Positions 8,705-17,892 of a stretch of 64,000 bases of DNA are shown here, piece by piece (position 1 is the first letter of the stretch; each line of letters begins with the position of its first letter). The position numbers and the translations under genes were made by a program. Source of the stretch: Amycolatopsis sp. WAC 01376. GTDB lineage: Bacteria > Actinomycetota > Actinomycetes > Mycobacteriales > Pseudonocardiaceae. Where the stretch lies: positions 372,001 to 436,000 of the forward strand of contig NZ_QHKL01000006.1 of assembly GCF_003947415.1 (NCBI RefSeq), in the 5' to 3' direction. The notes under the pieces were generated by a model. That model had not been told where the DNA came from and searched no databases. It saw nothing but the letters and a program-made list of their open reading frames with translations.

Positions 8705-9829
8705 ATGAGGATCCTCATCGCCGGAGGAGGGCTCAGCGGTCTCAGCCTCGCGGCACACCTCGCCGCCCGGCCGGAACCGCTCGGGTCGATCACCGTCGTC
8801 GACGACGCGAGCCGGCCGATCACGCAGGCAGGCTGGGCGTCGTGGTCGGACAGCCCGGGCCTGCTCGACGTGGCCGTGTCGCGCACGTTCGATCGATTCC
8901 GCGTTCATGTCGGCGGTCGCGAGCGAATCGTCGATCTCGGCGCCTACCGCTATCGTTTCGTACGGGGTGACGACTTCGCCGCGGCGGTCGGCCGAATGAC
9001 GTCCCGGCATGGCGGATTCACCTTCCACAGTGGACACGTGAGTGACATCAGACAGGCGGGTCAAGGCGCCGAAGTCCTGGTGGACGGCGAAGCGATGTAT
9101 GCGAACTGGGTATTCGACAGCGTGCTTGGATTGGAGCCGCCCAGGGCCGACGCTTGGCTGATCTTCCGAGGCTGGCATGTGCGAACCGCTGCTCCGGCGT
9201 TCGACCCGGCGATCCCGACGTTGTTCGACTTCCGCACCGCACAGAGCCGGGCTGCGAGCTTCCTCTACGTCCTTCCGCGAGGTCCTCAGGAGGCCTTGGT
9301 GGAGCACACTTCCTTCGCATCGACCCGTTCTCACGGTGTGGCCTACGTGAAGGAGCAGCGATACGCCCTCGGCGAGTACCTCTCCGGGGTGCTCGGGATC
9401 CGGGATTGCACGGTCGGACGGGAAGAATCCGGATCGCTGCCCTTGTCCGCCCACGCGGTGGATCGCAGGCGTGGTTCGGTCCTCACCATCGGAACGAAAG
9501 CGGGAATGGTCAAGGCTTCGACCGGATACGCCTTCGAAAGGATCCAAACCGACAGCGCGGCGATCGCGAGATCCCTCGCCACCCTCGGTCATCCCTTCGA
9601 TCTGCCGAAGTCACCGCACCGGTATCGCGTGTTCGACGCCGCACTGCTCGATGTGATCACCAGGGATCCAGCTCAGCTGGAACGGGTCTTTGCGACGTTG
9701 TTCGACCGCTCATCGGCCGAACCGGTGCTGCGGTTCCTCGACGAAGCGAGTTCCGTCGCGCAGGAGGGACGGCTCCTTGCCGGACTGCCGCCTTCGCTTT
9801 ACCGTGCCGTGGCCAGGAGGCACCGATGA
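8705..9829 (+). CDS. Lycopene-cyclase-like FAD protein
   Basis: A 374-residue flavoprotein. Residues 2-15 (RILIAGGGLSGLSLA) form the dinucleotide-binding GxGxxG site. SFLYVLPRGPQEALVEHTS (~185-203) and GTKAGMVKASTGYAFERI (~263-280) match conserved blocks of the CrtY/CrtL lycopene beta-cyclase family. The family cyclises linear carotenoid ends using reduced flavin. No other carotenoid gene is in the window, so the substrate is unproven. The stop overlaps the start of the SulP gene (ATGA), making it the first gene of a three-gene operon cyclase-sulP-nitroreductase inside the stress region. Confidence 0.72.
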   Translation: MRILIAGGGLSGLSLAAHLAARPEPLGSITVVDDASRPITQAGWASWSDSPGLLDVAVSRTFDRFRVHVGGRERIVDLGAYRYRFVRGDDFAAAVGRMTSRHGGFTFHSGHVSDIRQAGQGAEVLVDGEAMYANWVFDSVLGLEPPRADAWLIFRGWHVRTAAPAFDPAIPTLFDFRTAQSRAASFLYVLPRGPQEALVEHTSFASTRSHGVAYVKEQRYALGEYLSGVLGIRDCTVGREESGSLPLSAHAVDRRRGSVLTIGTKAGMVKASTGYAFERIQTDSAAIARSLATLGHPFDLPKSPHRYRVFDAALLDVITRDPAQLERVFATLFDRSSAEPVLRFLDEASSVAQEGRLLAGLPPSLYRAVARRHR

Positions 9830-11487
9830 CGCCGTCATCCTCCCGCCATCGACGGTCATGGCCGAGAGGCGACCTGCTGGCCGGGGTCACCGTCGCGGCC
9901 TACCTGGTCCCTCAGGTGATGGCCTACGCCGAGGTTGCCGGGCTGCCGCCCGAGGCCGGGTTGTGGGCGACGATCGGTCCGCTCGCGGTCTACGCGTTCC
10001 TAGGCTCGTCGAAGCTCCTCTCGGTGGGGCCCGAGTCGACCACCGCCCTGATGACCGCTGTGGCCTTGGGGCCACTCGCGGCAGGGGATCCGCTGCGCTA
10101 CGGCGTTTTGGCGGCGACGCTCGCGTTGCTCGTCGGCGGACTGTGTGTGCTCGGCGGGTTGGCGAAGCTCGGTGTCCTGGCGGATCTGCTGTCCAAACCC
10201 GTGCTGACCGGGTACATGGCCGGGATCGCGGTCCTGATGGTGCTGAGCCAACTGGGCAAAATGACCGGGGTTCCCGTCACTGGCGACGGCGTCGCCGCGG
10301 AACTGGCCTCATTTCTGAAGAACGTCGGCGAGGTGCACTGGCCCACGCTCCTGGTAGGTGCTCTGGTACTGGCATCGCTGCTGGTACTGCAGCGCTGGAT
10401 GCCCAGATTCCCCGGGCCCTTGGCCGCGATCCTGCTCGCCGCCGGCGTGGTCGCCGCGTTCTCCCTGACCGATATGGGAATCGAAGTGGTCGGCACGATC
10501 GATTCCGGTCTACCCGTGCCTGGTGTTCCAGCCGTCTCCGCCGCGGACCTGCCCGACCTGTTGCTGCCCGCCGTGGGCATCGCGATCGTGGGGTTCTCCG
10601 ACAACGTCTTGACCGCAAGAGCCTTCGCGGGCAAGCGCGGGGATCGGGTCGACGCCGACCGCGAGCTTCGCGCGCTCGCCGCGTCGAACGTCACCTCCGG
10701 CCTACTGCATGGCTTCCCGGTCAGTTCGAGCGGGAGCAGGACCGCACTGGCGATGGCGATGGGTGCCCGGACACAGCTGTACTCGATCACCGCGTTGGGG
10801 ACGGTGATCGTCACGGTCTTCTTCGCCGGCCCTGTGCTTGCCGCGTTCCCCAAGGCCGCGCTGGGGGGAATCGTCGTGTTCGCCGCGCTCAAACTGATCG
10901 AGGTCGGCGAGTTCAGGCGGATCGCCCACTTCCGGCGCAGCGAATTCGTGTTGGCGGCGTCGACCTGTGTGGCCGTCCTGGCACTCGATGTCCTTTACGG
11001 AGTCCTCGCCGCCGTCGGACTGTCCATTCTGGATCTTCTGCGCAGGCTGGCGAGACCGCACGGCGCCGTTCTCGGCTTCGTTCCCGGCGTACCGGGCATG
11101 CACGACGTGGACGACTATCCGGAGTCGACCACCGAACCGGGGCTGGTCATCTACCGCTACGACGCGCCTCTGTGTTTCGCCAACGCGGACGACTTCCGAC
11201 GGCGCGCGCTCCACTCCCTCGACGGGAACGAACCGGTCGAGTGGTTCGTCCTGAACGCCGAGGCCAACGTCGAACTCGACATCACCGCCGCGGACGCGCT
11301 CCGCGGTCTCTGTGAGGAATTGCGAGGGCGCGGGATCACCTTCGCGATGGCCCGGGTCAAGCAGGAACTCCGCGACGATCTCGCCGCCGCAGGTCTGCTC
11401 GAGCTCATCGAGGAGCGACGTCTCTATCCGACCTTGCCCAGCGTGGTCGAGGCCTACCGCCGAAGGGAGACGACCGATGCGTCATGA
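9826..11487 (+). CDS. SulP-family anion permease with STAS domain
   Basis: A 553-residue membrane protein. Residues ~10-420 contain ten or more membrane helices with the SulP signature near the start (AGVTVAAYLVPQVMAYAEVAGLPPEAGLWA). A STAS domain follows at ~430-545 (LVIYRYDAPLCFANADDFRR ... ITAADALRGLCEELRGRGI). The family exchanges or symports sulfate, bicarbonate or other anions. The ATG overlaps the preceding stop (ATGA) and its own 3' end overlaps the nitroreductase start by 11 bases. Homologues accompany dormancy genes in actinobacteria; which anion is moved cannot be told. Confidence 0.88.
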   Translation: MTPSSSRHRRSWPRGDLLAGVTVAAYLVPQVMAYAEVAGLPPEAGLWATIGPLAVYAFLGSSKLLSVGPESTTALMTAVALGPLAAGDPLRYGVLAATLALLVGGLCVLGGLAKLGVLADLLSKPVLTGYMAGIAVLMVLSQLGKMTGVPVTGDGVAAELASFLKNVGEVHWPTLLVGALVLASLLVLQRWMPRFPGPLAAILLAAGVVAAFSLTDMGIEVVGTIDSGLPVPGVPAVSAADLPDLLLPAVGIAIVGFSDNVLTARAFAGKRGDRVDADRELRALAASNVTSGLLHGFPVSSSGSRTALAMAMGARTQLYSITALGTVIVTVFFAGPVLAAFPKAALGGIVVFAALKLIEVGEFRRIAHFRRSEFVLAASTCVAVLALDVLYGVLAAVGLSILDLLRRLARPHGAVLGFVPGVPGMHDVDDYPESTTEPGLVIYRYDAPLCFANADDFRRRALHSLDGNEPVEWFVLNAEANVELDITAADALRGLCEELRGRGITFAMARVKQELRDDLAAAGLLELIEERRLYPTLPSVVEAYRRRETTDAS

Positions 11488-12466
11488 GAGTGAACGGGAG
11501 TGGTCGAGCGGCGAAGTGGAGGTTCTGGCCAGAGCCGTGGTCCGTGCGCCGTCGGTGCACAACAGTCAGCCTTGGTCCTTGGCGTTGCCCGGGCTGCGGG
11601 CCGAACTGAGCGAACGCGCCGACGTCGCCTTGCCTCACCAGGATCCAGGCGGTGCCGACAGGCTCGTTTCCTGTGGCGCCGCGCTCGCCAACCTCGTCCT
11701 GGCAGTCCGTGTCCTGGGGTGGCGGGCGGACGTCGCGATGCCGGAGGGCGAGCCTCCGCTCGTCGCCTTCGTGGCCGCGGCAGAGCGCGAACCGCCTTCG
11801 GACCACGAGTTGCACGCCTATGCGGCGATCTCGCGGAGACGAAGCCACCGCAGGTCCTTCTCACCGGTGCCGGTGGCGCCCACCACGTTGTCGAGGATCA
11901 TCGACCCGCTGCTGGAGGGCGTCCTGTGCCATGTCGTCGGGCCCGAGTACACGGAAACCGTTGGCGAGCTTCTCGAAACAGCCGCCAGAGTGATCAAGGG
12001 CGACGCCGGGCTCCAAGCCGAGCTCGCCGCATGGACCTCGGCTTGGCGTACCGATGGTGTCGGTGATGGGCTGGTGACGCCCGGGTATGACAAGGCGGGT
12101 CTGCCTTGGGCGGGTCTGGTGCGCGAGACGACCGTGATTCCCGATGTCGGCACACTCGCGTCGAGGCTGGCACAGGAGACGCTCCTGATCTTCTGCGCGG
12201 AGGACAGCCGCGCGGGGCGCGTGTCCGCCGGAGTGGCGATGCAGCGTGCCTGGCTCGCCGCGGTGGACGAGGGCTTGGCGGCGTCGGTGTTGTCCCAGCC
12301 GCTGCACGTCGCGGCCGTCCGTGCCCGGCTGGCAGCCGCGCTGTCCCTGGCGGTGCCGCCTCAGATGATCATGCGGCTGGGCTACCCGGACGGTTCGGTC
12401 CGGCGAACCGCGCGGCGTCCGGCCGGTGACCTGCTACGCCGTCCGGATCGCGGCCTCTCGCCCTGA
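11477..12466 (+). CDS. Acg-family nitroreductase-like protein
   Basis: A 329-residue protein of the Acg (Rv2032) type: an internally duplicated nitroreductase fold with the N-terminal block VVRAPSVHNSQPWSLAL and a central LPWAGLVRETTVIP, ending in QMIMRLGYPDG. Acg proteins bind FMN but are thought not to reduce classical substrates; in mycobacteria they belong to the DosR regulon. It is the third gene of the cyclase-sulP operon (11-base overlap) and precedes devS by 95 bases. Two more copies lie at 15175 and 23772. Confidence 0.85.
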   Translation: MRHESEREWSSGEVEVLARAVVRAPSVHNSQPWSLALPGLRAELSERADVALPHQDPGGADRLVSCGAALANLVLAVRVLGWRADVAMPEGEPPLVAFVAAAEREPPSDHELHAYAAISRRRSHRRSFSPVPVAPTTLSRIIDPLLEGVLCHVVGPEYTETVGELLETAARVIKGDAGLQAELAAWTSAWRTDGVGDGLVTPGYDKAGLPWAGLVRETTVIPDVGTLASRLAQETLLIFCAEDSRAGRVSAGVAMQRAWLAAVDEGLAASVLSQPLHVAAVRARLAAALSLAVPPQMIMRLGYPDGSVRRTARRPAGDLLRRPDRGLSP

Positions 12467-12561
12467 TGCACGGCCTTGGCAGAACCGATCAATGGTGAAA
12501 CGCTGAAGGTGTCAGGGACGACGAACACCTGTCGTCACTGATCATGGGAGAGGAGCCCTCG

Positions 12562-14283
12562 ATGCCGTCCGAGCGTCAAGCGGCCGAGGAGACGCCGCTG
12601 AGCCCGGCGGTTCTGAACGGCCTGCGGCTCGACGAACTGCTGCACGAGGTCCAGGAGCGCCTGTCGGAGATCGTCAAGACCCGCGACCGGCTCCAGGGCC
12701 TGCTCGACGCGGTCCTGGCCGTGGCGACCGGCCTCGAACTCGACTCGACGCTGCAGCGGATCGTTCAGGCCGCCGTTGAGCTGGTCGACGCACGCTACGG
12801 CGCACTCGGCGTTCTCGGTGACGAAGAAGGGCTGTCCCAGTTCGTCCACGAGGGCATCGACCCGGAAACCCGTTCGAAGATGGGCCATCTGCCGGAGGGC
12901 CGAGGCCTGCTGGGGCTGTTGATCGAAGAACCTCACCCCGTCCGGCTGCCTGACTTGTCGGCGCATCCGGCGTCCGTGGGGTTCCCGGCGAACCATCCGC
13001 CGATGCACAGTTTCCTCGGTGTCCCGGTCCGTGTCCGCGACGAGGTGTTCGGCAACCTGTACATGACCGAGAAGGTGGGAGCGGCCGAGTTCACCGCCGA
13101 TGACGAAGTCGTCCTGCAAGCATTGGCCGCCGCGGCGGGAGTCGCGATCGACAACGCCCGCCTGTTCGAGCGGTCCCGCACTCGGGAACGGTGGCTGGAA
13201 GCGGTCGCCGAGGTCAACGGGGAACTGCTCGGCGGCGCCTCCGTCACGGACACGCTGAACCTGATCGTGACTCGGGTCTGTGAACTTTCCGCAGCCCACG
13301 GCGTGATGATCCTGTTGGCGGACGGCGACGGAAACCTCCTCACGGTGAGCGTCGCCGCAGGCGAGGCGGCGAACCGGCTGGTCGGGGTGTCCGTGACGAA
13401 CGGGCACCCGGTGTTCGACGAGGTGGTCGCCTCCGGGCAACCGAGCCTCACGGCGGACCTGGGCGGCGTGAACCTGTCGGAAGGCGAACCGGTGTTCGAT
13501 GGGTTCGGGTCGACGGTCGTGGTTCCTCTGAACAGCGCCGCGGGTGTCGGTGGGATTCTCGTCGCCGGGCGGGAGAAGGGTGCGCCGCTCTATCGGCAGG
13601 ACCAGATCCCGATGCTGTCCTCGTTCGCCGACCAGGCCGCGGTCGCGCTCGAGTTCGCCGAGAAACAGCGCACGCAACGGTTGCTGGACGTCCTGGCGGA
13701 TCGGGACCGGATCGGCCAGGACCTGCACGATCACGTGATCCAGCGGATGTTCGCCACGGGAATGAGCCTGCAGAGCATCGTGCCGCGGGTGCCCGACGAA
13801 TTCGCCCGCAACCGGGTGACCCAGGCGGTGGAACAGCTGGACCGGACCGTCCGGGAGATCAGGACGTCGATCTTCGACCTGCACACGTCCGGTTCGGACG
13901 CGTCCAAGAGCCTGCGCCGCCGCCTGCTCGACACGATCACCGAGCTGACCACCGAGGGCACCGTAACGCCGTCGGTCCGCATCGCCGGCGCCGTCGACAC
14001 TCTTGTGCCCTCGGATCTGCACGAACACGCGGAAGCGGTGGTCCAGGAGGCACTCAGCAACGCCATCCGGCACTCGGGCGCCGACGAGATCACGGTGGCG
14101 GTGGAGGCCGATCGCGAGCTGGTCATCGAAGTGACCGACAACGGCATCGGCATCCCGGAGAAGGGGCGGCGCAGCGGTCTGGAGAATCTCGCACAGCGGG
14201 CGCAGCGCTGTGGCGGCACCGCGCAGTTCACCCGGCGCGACGGAGGCGGGACCCGGCTGGTCTGGCAGGCCCCCTTACCGTGA
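12562..14283 (+). CDS. devS: Heme-GAF redox/oxygen sensor histidine kinase (DevS/DosT type)
   Basis: A 573-residue kinase, close to the ~578 of mycobacterial DevS. GAF-A (~55-200) carries HPASVGFPANHPPM with the proximal heme histidine (His145 here; by motif the counterpart of DevS His149) and GNLYMTEK with the distal-pocket tyrosine (Tyr167, counterpart of Tyr171). GAF-B spans ~220-370. The HisKA_3 helix contains DRIGQDLHDHVIQ (phospho-acceptor His389) and is followed by an HATPase domain (VQEALSNAIRHS, VTDNGIGIPE). The start at 12562 is preferred to 12544 because GAGAGGAG sits just before it. No membrane segment is present. The gene converges on devR with a 9-base tail overlap, unlike the devR-devS operon of Mycobacterium. 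Confidence 0.9.
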   Translation: MPSERQAAEETPLSPAVLNGLRLDELLHEVQERLSEIVKTRDRLQGLLDAVLAVATGLELDSTLQRIVQAAVELVDARYGALGVLGDEEGLSQFVHEGIDPETRSKMGHLPEGRGLLGLLIEEPHPVRLPDLSAHPASVGFPANHPPMHSFLGVPVRVRDEVFGNLYMTEKVGAAEFTADDEVVLQALAAAAGVAIDNARLFERSRTRERWLEAVAEVNGELLGGASVTDTLNLIVTRVCELSAAHGVMILLADGDGNLLTVSVAAGEAANRLVGVSVTNGHPVFDEVVASGQPSLTADLGGVNLSEGEPVFDGFGSTVVVPLNSAAGVGGILVAGREKGAPLYRQDQIPMLSSFADQAAVALEFAEKQRTQRLLDVLADRDRIGQDLHDHVIQRMFATGMSLQSIVPRVPDEFARNRVTQAVEQLDRTVREIRTSIFDLHTSGSDASKSLRRRLLDTITELTTEGTVTPSVRIAGAVDTLVPSDLHEHAEAVVQEALSNAIRHSGADEITVAVEADRELVIEVTDNGIGIPEKGRRSGLENLAQRAQRCGGTAQFTRRDGGGTRLVWQAPLP

Positions 14284-14952
14284 CTCCGCGTCCTTGTCGC
14301 CGAACATCGGCGGGACGGCGTCGCGTTTGAGCTCGGTCGCCATGACCGCGGCCTGGGTCCGGCGCTGGATGCCGAGTTTGGCGAGGATCCGGGAGACGTA
14401 GTTCTTCACCGTCTTCTCCGCCAGGAACATCCGCTCGCCGATCTCGCGGTTGGTGAGGCCTTCGCCGATCAGCTCGAAGACGGTGCGTTCCTGTTCGGAC
14501 AACCCGGCCGTCGGGTCGTTCTGGTTGCGCTCGCGCCGGATCCGGTTCATCAAGGCGGCCGTGGTGCGGCTGTCGAGCAGCGACCCGCCACCGGCGATGG
14601 TGCGGATCGCCGACACCAGGTCGTTCCCGAGGACCTGCTTGAGCACGAAACCCGAAGCGCCCGCCATGATCGCGGTGAACAGCGCTTCGTCGTCGGCGTA
14701 GGACGTCAGCATCAGGCAGCGCAGGTCGGTCTGTGTGGACAGCAGTTCGCGGCAGAGTTCGATGCCGGTCCCGTCGGGCAGGCGCACGTCCAGCACGGCG
14801 ATGTCCGGGGCGCTTTGCGGGATACGGGCCAGCGCCTCCGAGACCGACGCGGCTTCCCCCGCGATCTCGATGTCGGCCTCGTTGCCGAGTAGATCCGCCA
14901 GACCCCGCCGGACGATCTCGTGGTCGTCGACGAGGAACACCTTCGTCGTCAT
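14275..14952 (-). CDS. devR: NarL/DevR-type response regulator
   Basis: A 225-residue response regulator starting at ATG 14952; the long upstream frame is non-coding. The receiver domain (1-120) has KVFLVDDHEIVRRGL, the phospho-Asp in DIAVLDVRLPDG and the Lys in FVLKQVLG. A LuxR/NarL helix-turn-helix spans ~148-212 (LSEQERTVFELIGEGLTNRE, AEKTVKNYVSRILAKLG), where the Thr/Ser and Lys/Asn positions used by DosR for DNA contact are kept. It should be phosphorylated by the convergent DevS and act on GGGACC/GGTCCC sites. One such site lies just upstream (15044-15057), so the gene and the divergent nitroreductase may both be autoregulated. Confidence 0.9.
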   Translation of the reverse strand: MTTKVFLVDDHEIVRRGLADLLGNEADIEIAGEAASVSEALARIPQSAPDIAVLDVRLPDGTGIELCRELLSTQTDLRCLMLTSYADDEALFTAIMAGASGFVLKQVLGNDLVSAIRTIAGGGSLLDSRTTAALMNRIRRERNQNDPTAGLSEQERTVFELIGEGLTNREIGERMFLAEKTVKNYVSRILAKLGIQRRTQAAVMATELKRDAVPPMFGDKDAESR

Positions 14953-15043
14953 TCGGAGTCCTTCCACCGCAGGGGCCTGGCCGCGAAATCGACCGTACTC
15001 GGGTGATCGGCGGAAAACATCCGCCTGTACGGCCCCACGAACC

Positions 15044-15087
15044 GGGACCTTAGGCCCTATCGGGGGTTCGTCCGGGTATTTGGTCCC
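15044..15087. promoter_or_regulatory. DevR-box-like site plus half-site between devR and a nitroreductase gene
   Basis: GGGACCTTAGGCCC at 15044-15057 matches the 14-base core of the DosR box (GGGACT-WW-AGTCCC) at most positions, and a further GGTCCC half-site is at 15082-15087. The pair lies 92-135 bases upstream of devR and 88-131 bases upstream of the divergent nitroreductase, the distance at which DosR boxes often act. Confidence 0.6.
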
Positions 15088-15174
15088 GGCGATCGATGCC
15101 GTCCGTACCTGCGCGCCCGCCCCGGTTCCGACGCACTGTGGAACCAGAGAGCCGACCAAGGGGAACGAGGAATC

Positions 15175-16176
15175 ATGGCTGAGCGGTGGACCAAGGCGGA
15201 GGTCGAAGTGCTGGCGAGAACGCTGCTGCGGGCACCGTCGGTGCACAACATCCAGCCGTGGCGGCTGGACTTCGACGGCGACCGGCTCCTGCTGCGTGAG
15301 CGGCGAGACCTGGCCTTGCCGGAGCACGATCCGGCCGGCCGGGACAGGCTCATGTCGTGCGGCGCCGCCCTCGCCAACCTCGAGCTCGCCGTGCGGGTGC
15401 TCGGCTACGACAGCAGGACCGAGGCGTTTCCCGAAGACGGCGGCGCGGATGTCGTGGCCGTGATCGAGGCGGGAGAACGTTCAGCTCCCTCGGACGTCGA
15501 GCTGCACCGGTACTCGGCGATCGCGCGGCGCGCCAGCTACCGTCGTCGTTTCTCGGGACGGCCGGTGTCGCGCCCCGAGATCAGCGATCTGATGGCCGCG
15601 GCGGCCGAGAACGGGGTCGCGGCGCGGCCGGTTCAGGACGAGCTGGAGTTGTCGCAGCTGGCGGATCTGCTGGAGTTCGCCGCGGAGGCGTACCAGCACG
15701 ACCACGCCTACCAGCGCGAGCTGGCCCTGTGGACGATCCGCGACGAGGGGGCCCACCGTTACGGCGTCGGCTTGGCCGCGAGCCTGAGCCCGCCGGGGAC
15801 CCTGCCCTGGGCGGGGCTGGTCAGGGCCTCCACCGCGATACCCGATCGTCGCGTCCTGCAGCGGCGTCTGACCGAGGAGACCCTGCTCGTGTTCCTCACC
15901 CTCGACGACAGCAAGCACGATCACCTGCAGGCAGGGCGAGCCCTCCAGTGCACGTGGCTCGACGCCGTCGACGCCGGTCTCGCCGGATCGGTCCTGACAC
16001 AGCCGCTTCATCTGCCCGAGGTGCGCTCCGCCTTGTGTGAAGACCTGGAACTCGCCGGTTTCCCCCAGGCCATCATGCGGTTCGGGTATCCCGACGGTCC
16101 GATGCCGCTCAGTCCGCGCCGCGCACTCGACGAAGTCCTCGGCTCCGACCTCCAGATGAGAATGGAGTCATCGTGA
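15175..16176 (+). CDS. Acg-family nitroreductase-like protein
   Basis: A 333-residue paralogue of the protein at 11477, with LLRAPSVHNIQPWRLDF at the N-terminus, LPWAGLVRASTAIP in the middle and QAIMRFGYPDGPM near the end. It has the duplicated FMN-binding nitroreductase fold of the Acg/Rv3127/Rv2032 group, known DosR targets in Mycobacterium. The ATG follows an AGGGGAACGAGG ribosome-binding site. A DevR-box-like sequence lies upstream. The stop overlaps the start of the beta-CASP RNase gene as GTGA, giving a two-gene operon. Confidence 0.87.
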   Translation: MAERWTKAEVEVLARTLLRAPSVHNIQPWRLDFDGDRLLLRERRDLALPEHDPAGRDRLMSCGAALANLELAVRVLGYDSRTEAFPEDGGADVVAVIEAGERSAPSDVELHRYSAIARRASYRRRFSGRPVSRPEISDLMAAAAENGVAARPVQDELELSQLADLLEFAAEAYQHDHAYQRELALWTIRDEGAHRYGVGLAASLSPPGTLPWAGLVRASTAIPDRRVLQRRLTEETLLVFLTLDDSKHDHLQAGRALQCTWLDAVDAGLAGSVLTQPLHLPEVRSALCEDLELAGFPQAIMRFGYPDGPMPLSPRRALDEVLGSDLQMRMESS

Positions 16177-17546
16177 CGGTGGCCCTGACCTTCCACGGCG
16201 GTGCCGGGACGGTGACCGGAAGTAAATACCTGGTCGAAACGGCGGACTCCCGGATCCTGGTGGACTGCGGTCTGTTCCAGGGACTCACCGCGTTGCGGCG
16301 CCGTAACTGGGCACCGCTGCCACCCGCGTTCGCCGAACTCGACGCGGTGGTGATCACCCACGCGCACCTGGACCACTGCGGATATCTCCCGGTGCTGGTG
16401 CGAGCGGGCTGGCGTGGCCCGGTGTACGCGACTCCCGGTACGGCGGAGCTCGTACCGATCGTCCTGGAGGACAGCGCGCACCTGATGACCGAGGACGCGG
16501 CGCACGCCAACAAGTACGGCTGGTCGAAGCATCATCCGGCTCTGCCGCTGTACGACGCCGGTGACGCGAAGAAGGCGATCGGCCTGCTGGAGAAACTCGA
16601 CTTCGAGACCGAAACCGAGATCGCGGCCGGGGTGACACTCGACTTCGGCCGGGCGGGGCACATTCTCGGCTCGTCGTGGGCTCACCTGAGATCGAACGCG
16701 CGGGACCTCGTCTTCAGCGGTGACCTCGGCCGGCCCGTGCACAGCCTGCTTCGGCCACCGTCACCAAGACCTCCCTGCGACGCGCTGGTCATGGAGTCGA
16801 CCTACGGTGCCCGTCTCCACCACGACGAAGGCGCGATGGACCGCTTCGGCGAGGTGATCCGCCGGACGGCCCGGCGCGGCGGCAGCGTGCTGATCCCGGC
16901 GTTCGCGGTCGACCGGACCGAGGTCGTCCTGGCCGCACTGGCGAAGCTGAGGAGTTCGCACGCGATTCCCGATCTGCCGGTGTACGTCGACAGCCCGATG
17001 GCTCTGGCCGCGCTCAAGGTGTATCGCGACGCGCTCCGCTCGAAGTGGCCGGAGATCCGGCCCGAGGCGGCCGGACACGATCCCCTCACGCCGCGTTCGC
17101 TCACCGAATTGCGGACGGTGGAGGAATCCATGCGGGTCAACGCTCCTCGGATGCCGTCGATCATCATCTCGGCGTCCGGCATGGCGACCGGAGGCCGGGT
17201 CCTGCACCATCTCGAACACATGCTGCCCGACCATCGGCATACCGTCCTCATCGTCGGCTATGCCGCGGCCGGCACCCGCGCCAGGCAGCTCGCGTCCGGC
17301 GCGCGGCAGATCAAGATCCATGGCCGCTATGTCACCGTCCGCGCCGACATCGCCCAGCTGGACGCCTTCAGCGCTCACGCCGACGCCGACGAACTGGTCG
17401 CGTGGGCCACGGCCGGTCCCCAGCCGGGAAGCACGTATCTCGTCCATGGCGAGCCCGAGGCCGCAGAGTCGGTCGCCGAGCGGCTTCGCAACGAATACGA
17501 CTGGCAGGCCGTCGTTCCTCGTGAGCACGAACGGGTACTCGTCTGA
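16173..17546 (+). CDS. Metallo-beta-lactamase/beta-CASP RNA-processing nuclease
   Basis: A 457-residue protein of the CPSF73-like MBL family. The metal motif THAHLDHCGYLP (~65-76, HxHxDH), SGDLGRPVH (~180), the beta-CASP block (PVYVDSPMAL, SASGMATGGRVLHHL ~330-345) and the final SAHADADELV (~395) are all present, so it should be an active zinc-dependent RNase. It starts with GTG, overlapping the upstream nitroreductase stop (GTGA). Similar nucleases occur near stress and dormancy genes; a role in RNA turnover during dormancy is inference. Confidence 0.88.
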   Translation: MTVALTFHGGAGTVTGSKYLVETADSRILVDCGLFQGLTALRRRNWAPLPPAFAELDAVVITHAHLDHCGYLPVLVRAGWRGPVYATPGTAELVPIVLEDSAHLMTEDAAHANKYGWSKHHPALPLYDAGDAKKAIGLLEKLDFETETEIAAGVTLDFGRAGHILGSSWAHLRSNARDLVFSGDLGRPVHSLLRPPSPRPPCDALVMESTYGARLHHDEGAMDRFGEVIRRTARRGGSVLIPAFAVDRTEVVLAALAKLRSSHAIPDLPVYVDSPMALAALKVYRDALRSKWPEIRPEAAGHDPLTPRSLTELRTVEESMRVNAPRMPSIIISASGMATGGRVLHHLEHMLPDHRHTVLIVGYAAAGTRARQLASGARQIKIHGRYVTVRADIAQLDAFSAHADADELVAWATAGPQPGSTYLVHGEPEAAESVAERLRNEYDWQAVVPREHERVLV

Positions 17547-17563
17547 TTCGTCGGGAAGGGCTG

Positions 17564-17734
17564 TCACGGCGTTTCGACGGAGTGACCGGCCGGGTCCATC
17601 GGCCGCCTTCCCCAGGTGAAGTAGGCGATGGGGCCGGCGAAGTCGATCGCAATGATGAGCGCCCACCTTCGTTTGGAACCGCGGATCTCGGCGGCGGGAC
17701 GCACCGCGAGGTCGGACCACGCGACGGCGTTCAT
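17564..17734 (-). CDS. Small membrane protein with PLD-nuclease N-terminal (PLDc_N) domain
   Basis: A 56-residue protein from ATG 17734. The pattern KRRWALIIAIDFAGPIAYFTWGRRP is the short PLDc_N membrane motif: a basic, Trp-containing helix ending in a Gly-Arg-Arg turn. These mini-proteins are common in actinomycetes and of unknown function. It faces the RNase gene and is 17 bases from its end. Too small for further assignment. Confidence 0.6.
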   Translation of the reverse strand: MNAVAWSDLAVRPAAEIRGSKRRWALIIAIDFAGPIAYFTWGRRPMDPAGHSVETP

Positions 17735-17892
17735 GGCCTGCTCTTTCAGCTTGGAGGTCGTTCCAGCGTCGCCCACGGTTTCGCGTCGAGCGAGGGGCGT
17801 AGGCCCCTCTGAGGCGGACTGTTCGGCCTCAGCGGGGGCCGGGCGACGCCGCGGCGCTGGGCAAGGCGATCTCCGAGGCGGACAGGGAAACG

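Noticed and set aside
9154..11487. A long open frame that joins part of the lycopene-cyclase-like region to the SulP protein
   Set aside because: The first 220 codons are out of frame with the cyclase-like protein, which has a clear FAD motif; the SulP start at 9826 overlaps the cyclase stop as ATGA.
12535..14073. 512-codon open frame antisense to devS
   Set aside because: Composition is typical of the shadow strand (His/Arg/Gln-rich) and devS on the other strand has full conserved motifs.
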